Below, one piece after another: positions 32,093 through 41,206 of a DNA stretch of 64,000 nucleotides; position 1 is the first letter of the stretch; each line of letters opens with the position of its first letter. The notes beneath the pieces were generated by a model. It did not search any database. It saw only the letters and a list, made by a program, of their open reading frames with translations, and was not told where the DNA came from. The position numbers were made by a program, and so were the translations under genes. Source of the DNA: Actinomycetales bacterium JB111 (GTDB lineage: Bacteria > Actinomycetota > Actinomycetes > Actinomycetales > Actinomycetaceae); the NCBI GenBank assembly GCA_900163555.1, contig FUHX01000052.1, positions 1 to 64,000 on the forward strand, written 5' to 3'.

Positions 32093-34243
32093 ATGACCAC
32101 CTCCGTATCCGACGACACGGCGATCGAGACGACGCTCGATGCCCTGGGCATCGGGATGTCCGTGGCGATCGGCGCCGTCGTCGGGCTGCTCGTCGCCCTG
32201 GGGATCGGCGTGGTCCTCGGGATCGTGGGACGGCGGCACCCCGGCGTGACCGTCTTCCACAGGCGGATCCGGGGCGCGGTGCGCCTCCTGCTCGCCGTCG
32301 TCGGCGCGTGGATCGCCTTCTACTGGACCACCCGCCTGCCCGCGGACTCGCAGGTGCCGGGCTGGCGGGGGCTCGCGCAGCACGGGCTGCTCATCGCCGT
32401 CATCATCTCGGTCACCTGGCTCGTGGCCGCCACGCTCCGGGTGCTGGAGGACCTGGCGCTGCGGACGGTGCGGCTGCAGGCCGAGGGGGACGAGCTCACC
32501 ACCCACGCCCGGCGCATCCAGACCCAGGCGGTCATGCTCCGGCGGGTCGGCGTGGTGGTCGTGTGGGTCGTCGGGCTGGCGGTCGTCCTGCTCACGTTCC
32601 CGGAGGCCCGCGCGGCCGGCACCTCGATGCTCGCCTCGGCCGGAATCCTGTCGGTCGTCGCCGGTCTCGCCGCGCAGTCCACGCTCGCCAACCTCTTCGC
32701 GGGCATGCAGCTCGCGTTCACCGACGCGATCCGGGTCGACGACATCGTCATCGTCCAGGAGGAGTTCGGGTACATCGAGGAGATCACGCTGACGTACGTG
32801 GTCGTGCGCGTGTGGGACGACCGCCGCATCATCGTCCCCTCGTCCCACTTCGCCGCCAACCCGTTCGAGAACTGGTCGCGCCAGGAGCCGAAGATGCTCG
32901 GGACGTTCCTCATCGACGCGGACTGGCGCGTGCCGATCCCGGCGCTGCGGGCCGAGCTGGACCGCGTGCTCGCCGGCTCGCAGCTCTGGGACGGCCGCAA
33001 CGGCATCCTGCAGGTGTATGACGCACGCGGCGGTTTCATCACGCTCCGGGTCCTGCTCTCGGCCAAGGACCCCGGGACGCTCACCGACCTGCAGTACTAC
33101 GTCCGCGAGCAGCTCGTGGACTGGCTGCAGGTGCACGCGCCGTACGCGCTGCCGAGGACCCGGTACGAGCAGTCGGAGGCGCCCCCGCTCGACGCCGTCC
33201 CCACCCCGAACCCGGAGCTCTCCGCCGAGCTCGCGGAGGAGCTCGCCGAGCTCGCGTCCCTCGACGTCGGGGCCAAGGCGCCGACCCAGGAGGTCGCGGC
33301 CGAGACGCCGAGCACCCGGGCCGAGCGGGAGCTGCGACGCCAGCGCGAGCAGGCGCAGCGCAGGGCTCGGCGCCGGGCGACCCGCGACGACCGACGCAGG
33401 GCGCGCCTCGGGCCCGGCGGCATCGGCCGGGGCGAGGACGTGGCCCGGCACGACGACACCGTCTCGGAGACCCAGGTCATCAGCAGCGCGTCGCTCGCCG
33501 CCATCATCGGCGAGCCGGGCAACGCGCCGAGGATCGCGGACGAGGACGACCTCGCCGCCCTCGACGGCGTGGAACCCGCGCAGGACGCCGGCACGACGAC
33601 GGGGCCCACCGGCCGCGCGCAGGCAGGCGCGACCTCGACCGGCGCCGAGACGCCGGCCGACGCGGGCGAGGACGAGGACTGGGCGCACGCGCCGACGTCG
33701 GACGGGGCGGACGCCGACTGGGCGGTGCCCGATGCGGACGCCGAGGCCGACGAGGACTCGCCCGACGAGGCCGCGCCCGACGGCGACGACGAGCGGGCGC
33801 AGGCCCGCGCGATCGTCGCGGAGGTGCTGGCGGCCGAGGGACCCGCGCGCACGAGCCTGCTCAAGCGGTTCGGCCTTCTCCCTCTGCCGGTCGAGGACAC
33901 CCAGCCCACCGGGTACGAGTCGGCGCTGTTCTCCGGGAGCCCCGAGAACGAGGAACGGAACGCGGCCTTCAGCGGTCCGTCGGAGCAGGAGCTCGCCGAG
34001 CGCGCCCAGCGGACCGAGCGGCGCCGCGGGACCACGGACGAGTTCGACGTCGTCACGGGAGAGATCCCCGCGGCGGACGGGCCGGCCGGCGAGCCCGACG
34101 GCGACGCGCACCTCGACGAGGGCGACGCGCCCGACGACGACCACCGGGCCCGCGGCCCGCACGGGCCGGTACTCCAGGCCCCCAACGACGGCCACACGGC
34201 CGTGTTCGACGCGCGGGATCTCCCGCCAGATGGTCGGGCGTGA
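32093..34243 (+). CDS. Mechanosensitive ion channel (MscS-like) with long disordered tail
   Basis: A 716-residue protein. Four or five transmembrane helices (about residues 20-45, 60-80, 95-115, 145-165, 178-198) lead into the pore helix and MscS beta-domain ([45 protein letters not shown]), then the alpha/beta vestibule to about residue 350. The remaining half is hydrophilic: a basic helical block ([17 protein letters not shown]) and a long acidic Ala/Asp/Glu/Gly-rich tail. It should open under membrane tension to release osmolytes. The tail is unusually long for the family and probably cytoplasmic. Confidence 0.9.
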   Translation: MTTSVSDDTAIETTLDALGIGMSVAIGAVVGLLVALGIGVVLGIVGRRHPGVTVFHRRIRGAVRLLLAVVGAWIAFYWTTRLPADSQVPGWRGLAQHGLLIAVIISVTWLVAATLRVLEDLALRTVRLQAEGDELTTHARRIQTQAVMLRRVGVVVVWVVGLAVVLLTFPEARAAGTSMLASAGILSVVAGLAAQSTLANLFAGMQLAFTDAIRVDDIVIVQEEFGYIEEITLTYVVVRVWDDRRIIVPSSHFAANPFENWSRQEPKMLGTFLIDADWRVPIPALRAELDRVLAGSQLWDGRNGILQVYDARGGFITLRVLLSAKDPGTLTDLQYYVREQLVDWLQVHAPYALPRTRYEQSEAPPLDAVPTPNPELSAELAEELAELASLDVGAKAPTQEVAAETPSTRAERELRRQREQAQRRARRRATRDDRRRARLGPGGIGRGEDVARHDDTVSETQVISSASLAAIIGEPGNAPRIADEDDLAALDGVEPAQDAGTTTGPTGRAQAGATSTGAETPADAGEDEDWAHAPTSDGADADWAVPDADAEADEDSPDEAAPDGDDERAQARAIVAEVLAAEGPARTSLLKRFGLLPLPVEDTQPTGYESALFSGSPENEERNAAFSGPSEQELAERAQRTERRRGTTDEFDVVTGEIPAADGPAGEPDGDAHLDEGDAPDDDHRARGPHGPVLQAPNDGHTAVFDARDLPPDGRA

Positions 34244-34274
34244 CGAATCGCGCGCACGGGCGCACCATGGACCC

Positions 34275-34697
34275 ATGAGCGAGCGGACCGGAACCTACGC
34301 AGTCACCAAGACCGACGACGAGTGGCGCGCGGAGCTGGACCCCGCGGAGTTCCAGGTCCTCCGGCTCGCCGGCACCGAGCGCCCCTTCACGGGGGAGCTG
34401 CTGAGCGAGGGCCGCGAGGGCATCTACTCGTGCCGCGCCTGCGGGCAGGAGCTGTTCCGCTCGGAGACCAAGTTCGAGGCGCACTGCGGGTGGCCGTCGT
34501 TCTACGAGGCGAGCGACTCCGACGCCGTCGAGCTCATCGAGGACCGCTCGCTCGGCATGGTGCGCACCGAGGTGCGCTGCGCGCGCTGCGGGTCGCACCT
34601 GGGCCACGTCTTCCCGGACGCGCCGCAGACCCCGACCGGTGACCGGTACTGCATGAACTCGGTGTCGCTGAGCTTCGCCGCGGCTGACGGGGAGTGA
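34275..34697 (+). CDS. msrB: Peptide-methionine (R)-S-oxide reductase
   Basis: A 140-residue MsrB that repairs Met-(R)-sulfoxide. Zinc cysteines are C53/C56 (CRAC) and C102/C105 (CARC), the catalytic cysteine is C126 in [10 protein letters not shown], and HCGWPSF and GSHLGHVF are conserved. ATG 34275 is 31 bp after the MscS stop. Its stop overlaps the next gene's GTG. Confidence 0.96.
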   Translation: MSERTGTYAVTKTDDEWRAELDPAEFQVLRLAGTERPFTGELLSEGREGIYSCRACGQELFRSETKFEAHCGWPSFYEASDSDAVELIEDRSLGMVRTEVRCARCGSHLGHVFPDAPQTPTGDRYCMNSVSLSFAAADGE

Positions 34698-35623
34698 GTC
34701 GGCGGGGCGCGCTGCGGGTCGCCACCGTCAACCTTCAGCACGCCACGCCCGCGGGCGGCGGGAGCGCGAGCGCGCGCTCGCTCGCGGAGGCGGGTGAGGC
34801 GCTGCGCGCCCTCGACCTCGACGTCGTCGCGCTCCAGGAGGCCGACACCGGCCAGCGCCGCTCCGGCTACGTCCACCAGACCCGGCTGCTCGCCCGCATC
34901 CTCGGCGCGACCTGGTGGCGCTTCGTTCCCGCCGAGGTCGGGCCGCGCGGCGCGGCGTTCGGGGTCCCGCTCGCCGGCCTGCTGGGCCGGGCGGCGCCGC
35001 GGCTCGCCGAGGCCGCGGCGAGCCTGCCGTGGGACCCGGCGTACGGCGTCGGGCTGATCTCGCGACTGCCCGTGGTGCGGACGGCGTCCGTCTCCCACCC
35101 GGGACGCATCCGCGTGCTGCCCGTCGGCCATCGGCTGGCGAGCGGGCCGGTGAGACGCGTGGGGCGCTGGGTCGTCCGTCGCGACGAGGCCCGCGCGGCC
35201 GTCCTCGCCACCGTGGCCGCCCCGTTCGGGCGGGTGGCGATCGGCGCCACCCACGCCGCCACGGACCCGCGTGCCGCGGCCGTGCAGATCGGGCGGCTGG
35301 CCGAGCGGCTCGCCGACCTCGCGGGGCCCGACGGCGCGCGACTGCTGCTCGGTGACCTCAACCTCCCGCCGTCCGCGGTGCAGGCGGCCGTCGACCGGGT
35401 CGGCGGACGCGCGCTCGCGCCCCTCGCCGTCGGCGCGACCTTTCCGGCGCCCGCCCCCCGCTCCCAGATCGACCACGTCCTCGGCTCGGCCGGCCTCGCC
35501 GGGACCGGCGAGACCGTCCGCCTGCCGATCTCCGACCACCTGGCGCTCGTCGCGACGATCGACGAGATCGCCCCAGACGACGACGACGACCGGGCCGGCT
35601 ACGCGGGACCGGTGCGGCCGTGA
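34694..35623 (+). CDS. Endonuclease/exonuclease/phosphatase family protein
   Basis: A 309-residue member of the DNase I-like EEP superfamily. Visible catalytic elements are [10 protein letters not shown] (metal-site Asn), ALQEAD (Glu), a THAATD strand (His), [10 protein letters not shown] (the GDxN pair) and SQIDHVL plus SDHLALVA (C-terminal Asp-His). No signal peptide. GTG 34694 overlaps the msrB stop; the 3' end overlaps the AEC transporter gene. Might cleave DNA, phosphoinositide-like or sphingolipid-like substrates; unknown. Confidence 0.88.
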   Translation: MSRRGALRVATVNLQHATPAGGGSASARSLAEAGEALRALDLDVVALQEADTGQRRSGYVHQTRLLARILGATWWRFVPAEVGPRGAAFGVPLAGLLGRAAPRLAEAAASLPWDPAYGVGLISRLPVVRTASVSHPGRIRVLPVGHRLASGPVRRVGRWVVRRDEARAAVLATVAAPFGRVAIGATHAATDPRAAAVQIGRLAERLADLAGPDGARLLLGDLNLPPSAVQAAVDRVGGRALAPLAVGATFPAPAPRSQIDHVLGSAGLAGTGETVRLPISDHLALVATIDEIAPDDDDDRAGYAGPVRP

Positions 35624-36546
35624 GCGGGGTGCTGGACGTCCTCACCGGGTTCGTGGGGCTGGGGCTCGTGGTTGTCGTCGGGTACGTCCTCGCGCGGTTC
35701 GAGGTGGTCGGGCCGGGAGCCGCGCACACCCTCACCCGGATCGTGTTCTACGCGGGCGTGCCGATGCTCATGGTGACGACCCTCGAGGAGGCGGACCTCG
35801 GGAGCGTCTTCTCCGCGGCGGCCGTCGTCACGATCGGCACCGCGGCGACCATCGCGGTCGCGTTCGGCCTGCTGGCGCGACTCTCCGGCCGCACGGACGG
35901 CTCGGGCGCCGTCATCGGAGCCCTGAGCGCGAGCTACGTGAACGCCGGCAACCTCGGGCTGCCGATCCTCGTGCTCGTGGCCGGCACGGCCGCGCCGGTG
36001 GTGCCCGCGCTCATGCTCCAGCTGCTCGTCATGGTGCCCGTCAGCTTCGCGCTGCTCGACCGCACGACCGGCCGCAGCGGCCCCGGGATCCGGGCGATCC
36101 TCTCGCCCATCACGTCCCCTCCCGTGCTCGGCGTCGTCGCCGGCCTCGTCCTCGCCCTGACCGGGGCGCGGCTCCCGGAGCCGGTCGCGATGCCGGTCGG
36201 CATGCTGGCGGACATGACGGTTCCCGCGCTGCTCATCGCGTTCGGGCTGTCGATCCGCGGCGGCACCGAGCCGGGCGACCGGGCCCCGACGTCGATCGTC
36301 TGGTCCGCGGTCGTCGTCAAGACCGTGGTTGCCCCGGCGCTCGCCCTCGGGCTCGGGGAGCTGTTCGGGCTGCGCGGCGACCTGCTCCTCGGGGTCGTGG
36401 CGGTCGCGGCTCTGCCGACGGCGCAGAACGTGTTCGTCTACGCCATGCGTTACCAGGTCCACGTGGACCTGGCGCGGCGCGCGGTCCTGTACTCCTCCGC
36501 GCTGTGCGTGCCGGTCATCGTGCTGGCCGCGGGCGTCATCCGATGA
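35620..36546 (+). CDS. AEC-family transporter
   Basis: A 308-residue membrane protein with ten predicted helices, an auxin-efflux-carrier family member (MdcF/YfdV type). The central motif SASYVNAGNLGLPI and the C-terminal LPTAQNVFVYAMRY correspond to the two broken helices of the fold. Such carriers move malonate, malate or other organic anions. It is coupled by overlap both to the EEP gene and to the EamA gene that follows. Confidence 0.9.
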   Translation: MSGVLDVLTGFVGLGLVVVVGYVLARFEVVGPGAAHTLTRIVFYAGVPMLMVTTLEEADLGSVFSAAAVVTIGTAATIAVAFGLLARLSGRTDGSGAVIGALSASYVNAGNLGLPILVLVAGTAAPVVPALMLQLLVMVPVSFALLDRTTGRSGPGIRAILSPITSPPVLGVVAGLVLALTGARLPEPVAMPVGMLADMTVPALLIAFGLSIRGGTEPGDRAPTSIVWSAVVVKTVVAPALALGLGELFGLRGDLLLGVVAVAALPTAQNVFVYAMRYQVHVDLARRAVLYSSALCVPVIVLAAGVIR

Positions 36547-37574
36547 GCCCCGGGGCCGCGGCCCCGGGGGCGCACGGGTGGCTGGACCGCGTGCCGCCGC
36601 CGGCCTTCTTCGTGGCCTCCGGGTTCAGCCAGTACCTCGGGGCGGCGATCGCGATCGGGCTGTTCGTCACCGCGCCGTCGTTCGCGGTGGCGTGGGCGAG
36701 GATCGCGGTCGCTGCGCTCGTCCTCCTGGCCTGGCGCAGGCCGTGGCGGCTGTGGATGCGCGGGAGGACCGAGGGGCGAAAGTCTGACGGGGGCAGGGCC
36801 GAGAGGCGAACGACCGAGGGGCGAACGACCGAGGGGCGTACGCCCGACGGGGGCAGGAACGCCGGGCGCGGAGCTTCCGGGCGCGGGCTCAGCGGCCGGT
36901 CGGTCTGGCTCGTCGTCCTGTTCGGGCTCGCGCTCGGCGGCCTGAACATCGCCTTCTACCTGGCGATCGCCCGCATCCACCTGGGCACCGCGGTCTCGCT
37001 GGAGTACCTCGGTCCGGTCCTCGTGGCCGCCGTCGGCGGCCGCGGCTGGGCCGGTCGCGTCGCGGTCGGGCTGGCACTCACGGGCGTGGGGGCGATCGGC
37101 GGCCTCGGCCTCGACCTGTCCGCCCCCGGCACGATCGCGGGCGCCGCCTTCGCGATCGGCGCCGGCGCGTTCTGGGCGGCCTACGTGGTGCTCGGTCGGC
37201 GCGTCGCGACCAGCCTCGCCGGCATGGACGCGCTCGCCCTGGCGATGACCGTGGCCGCGCTCGCCTACGCGCCCGTCGCGCTGCCGGCTGCGCTGCCCCT
37301 GTTCGGTTGGGACACGCTCGCGGCCGTGATCGGGGTGGCGGTGCTGTCCTCGGCGGTGCCATACGCGGTGGACCAGCTCGCCTTCGCCCGGATCCCGGCG
37401 GCGACCTTCGCGCTGCTCACCGCCCTGCTGCCGGCCACCTCGCTCGCGGTCGGCCTCGTGGTGCTCTTCCAGGTGCCGTCGCTCGCTGAGGTCCTCGGCC
37501 TCGTCCTCGTGTCGATCGCCGTGTGGCTTGCGAGCACGCCTCGCTTCACGCCGCCGCGCCGCCCGGCCGACTGA
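36543..37574 (+). CDS. EamA/DMT-family transporter with repeat-expanded loop
   Basis: A 343-residue drug/metabolite-type transporter with ten helices in two EamA halves. Between helices 2 and 3 (about residues 76-118) a charged loop is expanded by 15-bp DNA repeats encoding TTEGR-like units. Motifs SLEYLGPVLVAAVGGRGW and YVVLGRRVA are typical of RhtA-like exporters of amino acids. ATGA overlap with the AEC gene. Confidence 0.88.
   Translation: MSPGAAAPGAHGWLDRVPPPAFFVASGFSQYLGAAIAIGLFVTAPSFAVAWARIAVAALVLLAWRRPWRLWMRGRTEGRKSDGGRAERRTTEGRTTEGRTPDGGRNAGRGASGRGLSGRSVWLVVLFGLALGGLNIAFYLAIARIHLGTAVSLEYLGPVLVAAVGGRGWAGRVAVGLALTGVGAIGGLGLDLSAPGTIAGAAFAIGAGAFWAAYVVLGRRVATSLAGMDALALAMTVAALAYAPVALPAALPLFGWDTLAAVIGVAVLSSAVPYAVDQLAFARIPAATFALLTALLPATSLAVGLVVLFQVPSLAEVLGLVLVSIAVWLASTPRFTPPRRPAD
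36801..36845. repeat. 15-bp tandem repeat inside the EamA gene
   Basis: Three units (36801-36815, 36816-36830, 36831-36845) close to GAGGGGCGAACGACC, flanked by two copies of GACGGGGGCAGG. The repeat keeps frame and encodes part of a cytoplasmic loop. Confidence 0.7.
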
Positions 37575-37657
37575 GACTGCCGCCCGCCGTGGCGACCCGC
37601 GGCGGACGGGACGGGCCGGGAGACGCGGGCGCCGACGTCGGGCGCTACGGTCGATCC

Positions 37658-38695
37658 ATGGTCGTTCCCGGTGAGCTCGACGTCCCGATCGTCGCCGCGC
37701 CCATGGCGGGCGGCCCGTCCACCCCGGCGCTCGTCGCCGCCCTGGACCGCGCCGGCGGGCTGGGGTTCCTCGGCTCCGGCTACCTGACGGCCGAGGCGAT
37801 GCGCGAGCAGATCGACGCCAACCGGGCCGCCGGGGCGCGCCGGTTCGGCGTCAACCTCTTCGTCCCCGACCCGGCCGATCCCGACCTCGACGCCGCCGCC
37901 GAGTACCGCATGCTCCTCGGACCCCTGGCCGCACGCCTCGGCATCGACGAGCTCCCCGCCGCGCGCGACGACTCCTTCTCCTACCTCGACAAGCTGGCGG
38001 ACCTCGCCGCCCGCCCCGTCCCGGTCGTCTCCTTCACGTTCGGCCTGCCGGCCGTGGAGCACGTCCGCACTCTGCGCGAGGCCGGCAGCCGCGTGTGGGT
38101 CACGGTGTCCTCGCCCGACGACGCCGTCGCGGCCGCGGAGGTGGGGGCCGACGTCGTGGTCGCCCAGGGGACGGAGGCCGGCGGGCACGTCTCGACGTTC
38201 ACGGTCGCGGAGCCGGCCCCGGGGATCCCGCTGCTGGACCTGCTCGCCGACGTCCGACGTCGGGTGGACGTCCCTCTCGTCGCGGCGGGTGGGCTGACCA
38301 CCGGCCCCGCCATCGCGGACGCGCTCGGCCTGGCTGACGCGACCCAGCTCGGCACCGCCTTCCTCGACGCCGACGAGGCCGGGACGTCGGCCGTCCACCG
38401 CGCAGCCCTCAAGGACCCGCGCTTCACCGAGACGCGCGTGACCCGCGCGTTCACCGGGCGCCCGGCCCGCGGCCTCACCAACGCGTTCATCGAGGAGTAC
38501 GACGACGTCGCCCCCGCCTCGTACCCGTCCCTCCACGTGCTGACCGGCCCCGTGCGCGCGGCGAGCGCGGCGCGGGGGAACGGCGAGGGGGCCGCGCTGT
38601 GGGCGGGGGTGCGCTGGCGTGAGGCGCCGAGCGGCTCGGCCGAGCGCATCGTCGCCGGGCTGGCGGCGGAGGCAAGGAAGGCCGACGGGCGCTGA
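37658..38695 (+). CDS. Nitronate monooxygenase-family FMN enzyme
   Basis: A 345-residue TIM-barrel flavoprotein (NMO/2-nitropropane dioxygenase family). PIVAAPMAGGPSTPALVAAL at the start, VVAQGTEAGGH with the catalytic His, PLVAAGGLTTG and LGTAFLDADEAG bind FMN and act in catalysis. It oxidises alkyl nitronates such as propionate-3-nitronate, a detoxification task. ATG 37658 after 83 bp of spacer. Monocistronic, followed by two family B palindromes. Confidence 0.92.
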   Translation: MVVPGELDVPIVAAPMAGGPSTPALVAALDRAGGLGFLGSGYLTAEAMREQIDANRAAGARRFGVNLFVPDPADPDLDAAAEYRMLLGPLAARLGIDELPAARDDSFSYLDKLADLAARPVPVVSFTFGLPAVEHVRTLREAGSRVWVTVSSPDDAVAAAEVGADVVVAQGTEAGGHVSTFTVAEPAPGIPLLDLLADVRRRVDVPLVAAGGLTTGPAIADALGLADATQLGTAFLDADEAGTSAVHRAALKDPRFTETRVTRAFTGRPARGLTNAFIEEYDDVAPASYPSLHVLTGPVRAASAARGNGEGAALWAGVRWREAPSGSAERIVAGLAAEARKADGR

Positions 38696-38753
38696 GCGGG
38701 GCGGCAGGCCGAACGGGAGGTCGGCCGGTAGGACGCCGGCCGCGTCCGACTCA

Positions 38754-38813
38754 ACTGGTGGGACCCGATCGGCGGGTTCTTTGCGGTGAGAGCGCCGATT
38801 GTGTCCCACCAGT
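38754..38813. repeat. Nested-palindrome element, family B copy 2
   Basis: Perfect 11-bp outer arms ACTGGTGGGAC (38754-38764) and GTCCCACCAGT (38803-38813) with an inner perfect 7-bp stem ATCGGCG (38768-38774) / CGCCGAT (38793-38799). Confidence 0.65.
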
Positions 38814-38836
38814 CGGTGTGCAGGTGGTTCTGGTCA

Positions 38837-38896
38837 ACTGGTGAGGCCTATTCGCCGGGTTTCTGGCGGGGAGGGCGCCGGTTGCGTCCCACCAGT
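38837..38896. repeat. Nested-palindrome element, family B copy 3
   Basis: A diverged tandem neighbour of copy 2. The right arm GTCCCACCAGT (38886-38896) is intact, the left (38837-38846) has drifted to ACTGGTGAGG, and the middle segments (CGCCGGGTTTC, GGCGCCGG) are clearly related to copy 2. Confidence 0.6.
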
Positions 38897-38951
38897 CGGG
38901 GGCTCGGCGCGTGGGGGAGGCATTGGGCCGGCCCGACGCGACATGTCCCCG

Positions 38952-39434
38952 TCAGCCGCGCGCCGCGCGCGCCTCGTGCAGGGCGCGGACGCGCTCGGCG
39001 TACTCCTCGAACGGCCCGTCGGTGGGGACCGACGGCGCGACCTCGGCGATCCCGAGCGGGGCGATCGGCGAGGCCGGTGCGCCCATGGCGGCGCGCCAGG
39101 CCGACAGCTGCGAGGTCGACGTGGCGAACACGATGCGGCCGAGCCCCACCCAGGCATGGGCCGCGGAGCACATCGCGCAGTGCTCGCCGGACGTGTAGAC
39201 GGTGGCGGCCGCGCGCTCGGCCGGGGCGAGGTGCTCGACCGCCCACCGGGCGATCGCGAGCTCGGGGTGCTGAGTCTGGTCCCCGCCGGAGACGTGGTTG
39301 TGGTCCTCGAACAGGCGCTCGCCGTCGGCGGAGACGAGGACCGACCCGAAGGGTTCGTCGCCCGCGGCGACGGCGTCGGCGGCGAGCTCGACGGCGCGAT
39401 CGAGGTGGCCACGGCCGGTGTCGGTGAGGTTCAT
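38952..39434 (-). CDS. Nucleoside/guanine deaminase family protein
   Basis: A 160-residue zinc deaminase of the CMP/dCMP and guanine deaminase fold. The start is typical (RAVELAADAVAAGDEPFGSVLV). The active site is TQHPELAIARW (His ligand and catalytic Glu) and SGEHCAMCSAAH (two Cys ligands). Two positions vary: HPE instead of HAE and HCAMC instead of PCxxC, so a non-standard base or pterin-like substrate is possible. ATG 39432-39434. It is divergent from the MFS gene. Confidence 0.88.
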   Translation of the reverse strand: MNLTDTGRGHLDRAVELAADAVAAGDEPFGSVLVSADGERLFEDHNHVSGGDQTQHPELAIARWAVEHLAPAERAAATVYTSGEHCAMCSAAHAWVGLGRIVFATSTSQLSAWRAAMGAPASPIAPLGIAEVAPSVPTDGPFEEYAERVRALHEARAARG

Positions 39435-39668
39435 GGCCCCATCCTGGCCCACCCGGATCCGCTGGCGGCACCCATGGCGGCCGGCGGTCGGTCCCGGGCT
39501 GCGCGACGGCCCGGACCGTGAGGGTTTTCGCCGACCCAACGGGAATAGCGATGGTCCCCGCGGAGAACCGCGCGATACCGGGCAGCCGTGCGCATCGTCC
39601 GGGGCTGGTGTCGGGTCCCACAGGGGCCAGGACTTCCGCGTTGGGCCGCCGGTGGGTTGGCTGGAGAC

Positions 39669-41012
39669 GTGAATGCTCTCGAACAGGACTCCCGCTCCCG
39701 AATCGCGCTCGCGATCTTCGCCCTCGCGATCGGGAGCTTCGCGATCGGCACCACCGAGTTCGTGACGATGGGCGTGCTGCCGGAGATCAGCCAGGGGCTC
39801 GGCGTCGACGAACCGACCGCTGCCCACGGCATCACCTCCTACGCGCTCGGCGTGGTGGTGGGCGTCCCGGTGCTGACGATCCTTGGCGCCCGCCTGCCCC
39901 GCAAGGCGTTCCTCATCGGCCTCATGGCCGCGTACAGCCTGTTCAACCTGCTCACGGCCTTCGTCGACTCGTACGAGGTGTTCGTCCTCGTCCGGTTCCT
40001 CGACGGTTTCCCGCACGGCGCCTACTTCGGCCTCGCCTCCCTCGCCGCCGCCAACATGGTGCCGCCGATCCGCCGAGGCCGCGCCGTCGCCTCGGTGATC
40101 ATGGGCCTGTCTGTCGCCAACATCATCGGCGTTCCCTCGGCCTCCTGGCTCGGCCAGCACCTCGGATGGCGGGCGTCGTACGTCGCGTGCGCGTTGCTGG
40201 CCGCGGCCGCCGCCGCCATGGTGGCGGTCTTCCTCAAGCGGCAGCCGGCCACGCACGAGGGGCGGGGCACCGGCGCCGCGAAGCGGTTCTTCTCCAGCGC
40301 GCAGGTGTGGATCACCCTCGCGGCGGGGTCCGTCGGGTTCGGCGGCATGTTCGCGATCTACTCGTACGTCGCCACCACCGTCACGTCGATCTCCGGGCTC
40401 AGCTCGTCCGTGGTGCCGATCTTCCTCCTCGCCTTCGGCCTCGGCATGACGCTCGGGACCTGGATCGGTGGCGAGCTCGCCGCCTGGTCCGTCTACAAGT
40501 CGCTGCTGTTCGCCTCCATGGGCACCGTCTGCGTGATGTTCCTGTTCTGGGTGTCCTCGCCGTACGGCTGGTTCGCGATCGTCGGCCTGTTCGGTGTCTC
40601 GACCGTCTCGTCGATCACGGTCACGAACCTGCAGCTGCGCCTCATGGACGTCGCCGGCGACGCATCCACGCTCGGCGCCGCCATGTCCCACGCCGTGCTC
40701 AACATCGGCAACGCGGTCGGTGCCGCCGCCGGTGGTGCCGTCATCGCGGCCGGCTACAGCTACCGCGCGCCGGCGCTGGTCGCGGTGGGGCTGGCCTTCA
40801 TCGGCCTGCTCATCATCTCGGCCTCGGGCCTGCTCGAGCGGAAGACCGGCAACCGCGGGTCCGCGGCGGTCGCCGCCGACGAGGCGCGCGCCGCCCGCGC
40901 GGCCGAGGCCGAGGCCAAGTCCGACGGCGCGGTTGCCCCGGCGGCCGACGACGCCGCCGCGGTCGGCGACGTCGAGGCCTCCGACACGTCCGCGGGCGCC
41001 CACATCCGCTGA
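39669..41012 (+). CDS. MFS transporter (DHA1-like)
   Basis: A 447-residue major facilitator with 12 helices. The first helix and loop (IGSFAIGTTEFVTMGVLPEI) and the RFLDGFPHGAYFG loop place it in the DHA1 group near AraJ/YdhP arabinose or purine exporters. The C-terminus is a 50-residue Ala/Glu/Asp-rich cytoplasmic tail. GTG 39669 was chosen because it begins just before SRSRIALAIF, the usual start; the frame is open upstream to 39588. A purine-like export role would suit the divergent deaminase gene (inference). Confidence 0.88.
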   Translation: MNALEQDSRSRIALAIFALAIGSFAIGTTEFVTMGVLPEISQGLGVDEPTAAHGITSYALGVVVGVPVLTILGARLPRKAFLIGLMAAYSLFNLLTAFVDSYEVFVLVRFLDGFPHGAYFGLASLAAANMVPPIRRGRAVASVIMGLSVANIIGVPSASWLGQHLGWRASYVACALLAAAAAAMVAVFLKRQPATHEGRGTGAAKRFFSSAQVWITLAAGSVGFGGMFAIYSYVATTVTSISGLSSSVVPIFLLAFGLGMTLGTWIGGELAAWSVYKSLLFASMGTVCVMFLFWVSSPYGWFAIVGLFGVSTVSSITVTNLQLRLMDVAGDASTLGAAMSHAVLNIGNAVGAAAGGAVIAAGYSYRAPALVAVGLAFIGLLIISASGLLERKTGNRGSAAVAADEARAARAAEAEAKSDGAVAPAADDAAAVGDVEASDTSAGAHIR

Positions 41013-41032
41013 CCGGCCACACCCACCCACGT

Positions 41033-41091
41033 CGAGACACCTCGAGATGAGGTGTTATGGCTCGTGTGACGCCTGACTTCGAGGTGTCTCG
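41033..41091. repeat. Nested-palindrome element, family C
   Basis: Perfect 13-bp outer arms CGAGACACCTCGA (41033-41045) and TCGAGGTGTCTCG (41079-41091) with an inner AGGTGT / ACGCCT pairing (one G-T). Same size and design as families A and B; one copy seen. It lies 20 bp after the MFS stop. Confidence 0.6.
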
Positions 41092-41206
41092 GCGAGTGTG
41101 TGGGCCCGGTACGCGCCGGGGTCTCGGTCCGTAGCCCTCGGTCCGTCGTCGGGGCGGGGCGTGGAATCGTAGGCGCCACGGACATCGACACGGGACGAGG
41201 AGTGGT

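Noticed and set aside
34000-34243. Separate small gene in the MscS tail region
   Set aside because: The MscS frame is continuous and the overlapping frames have no start signal or domain.
38754-38896. CRISPR array
   Set aside because: Only two units with related middles and inverted arms; no direct repeats with unique spacers and no cas genes.
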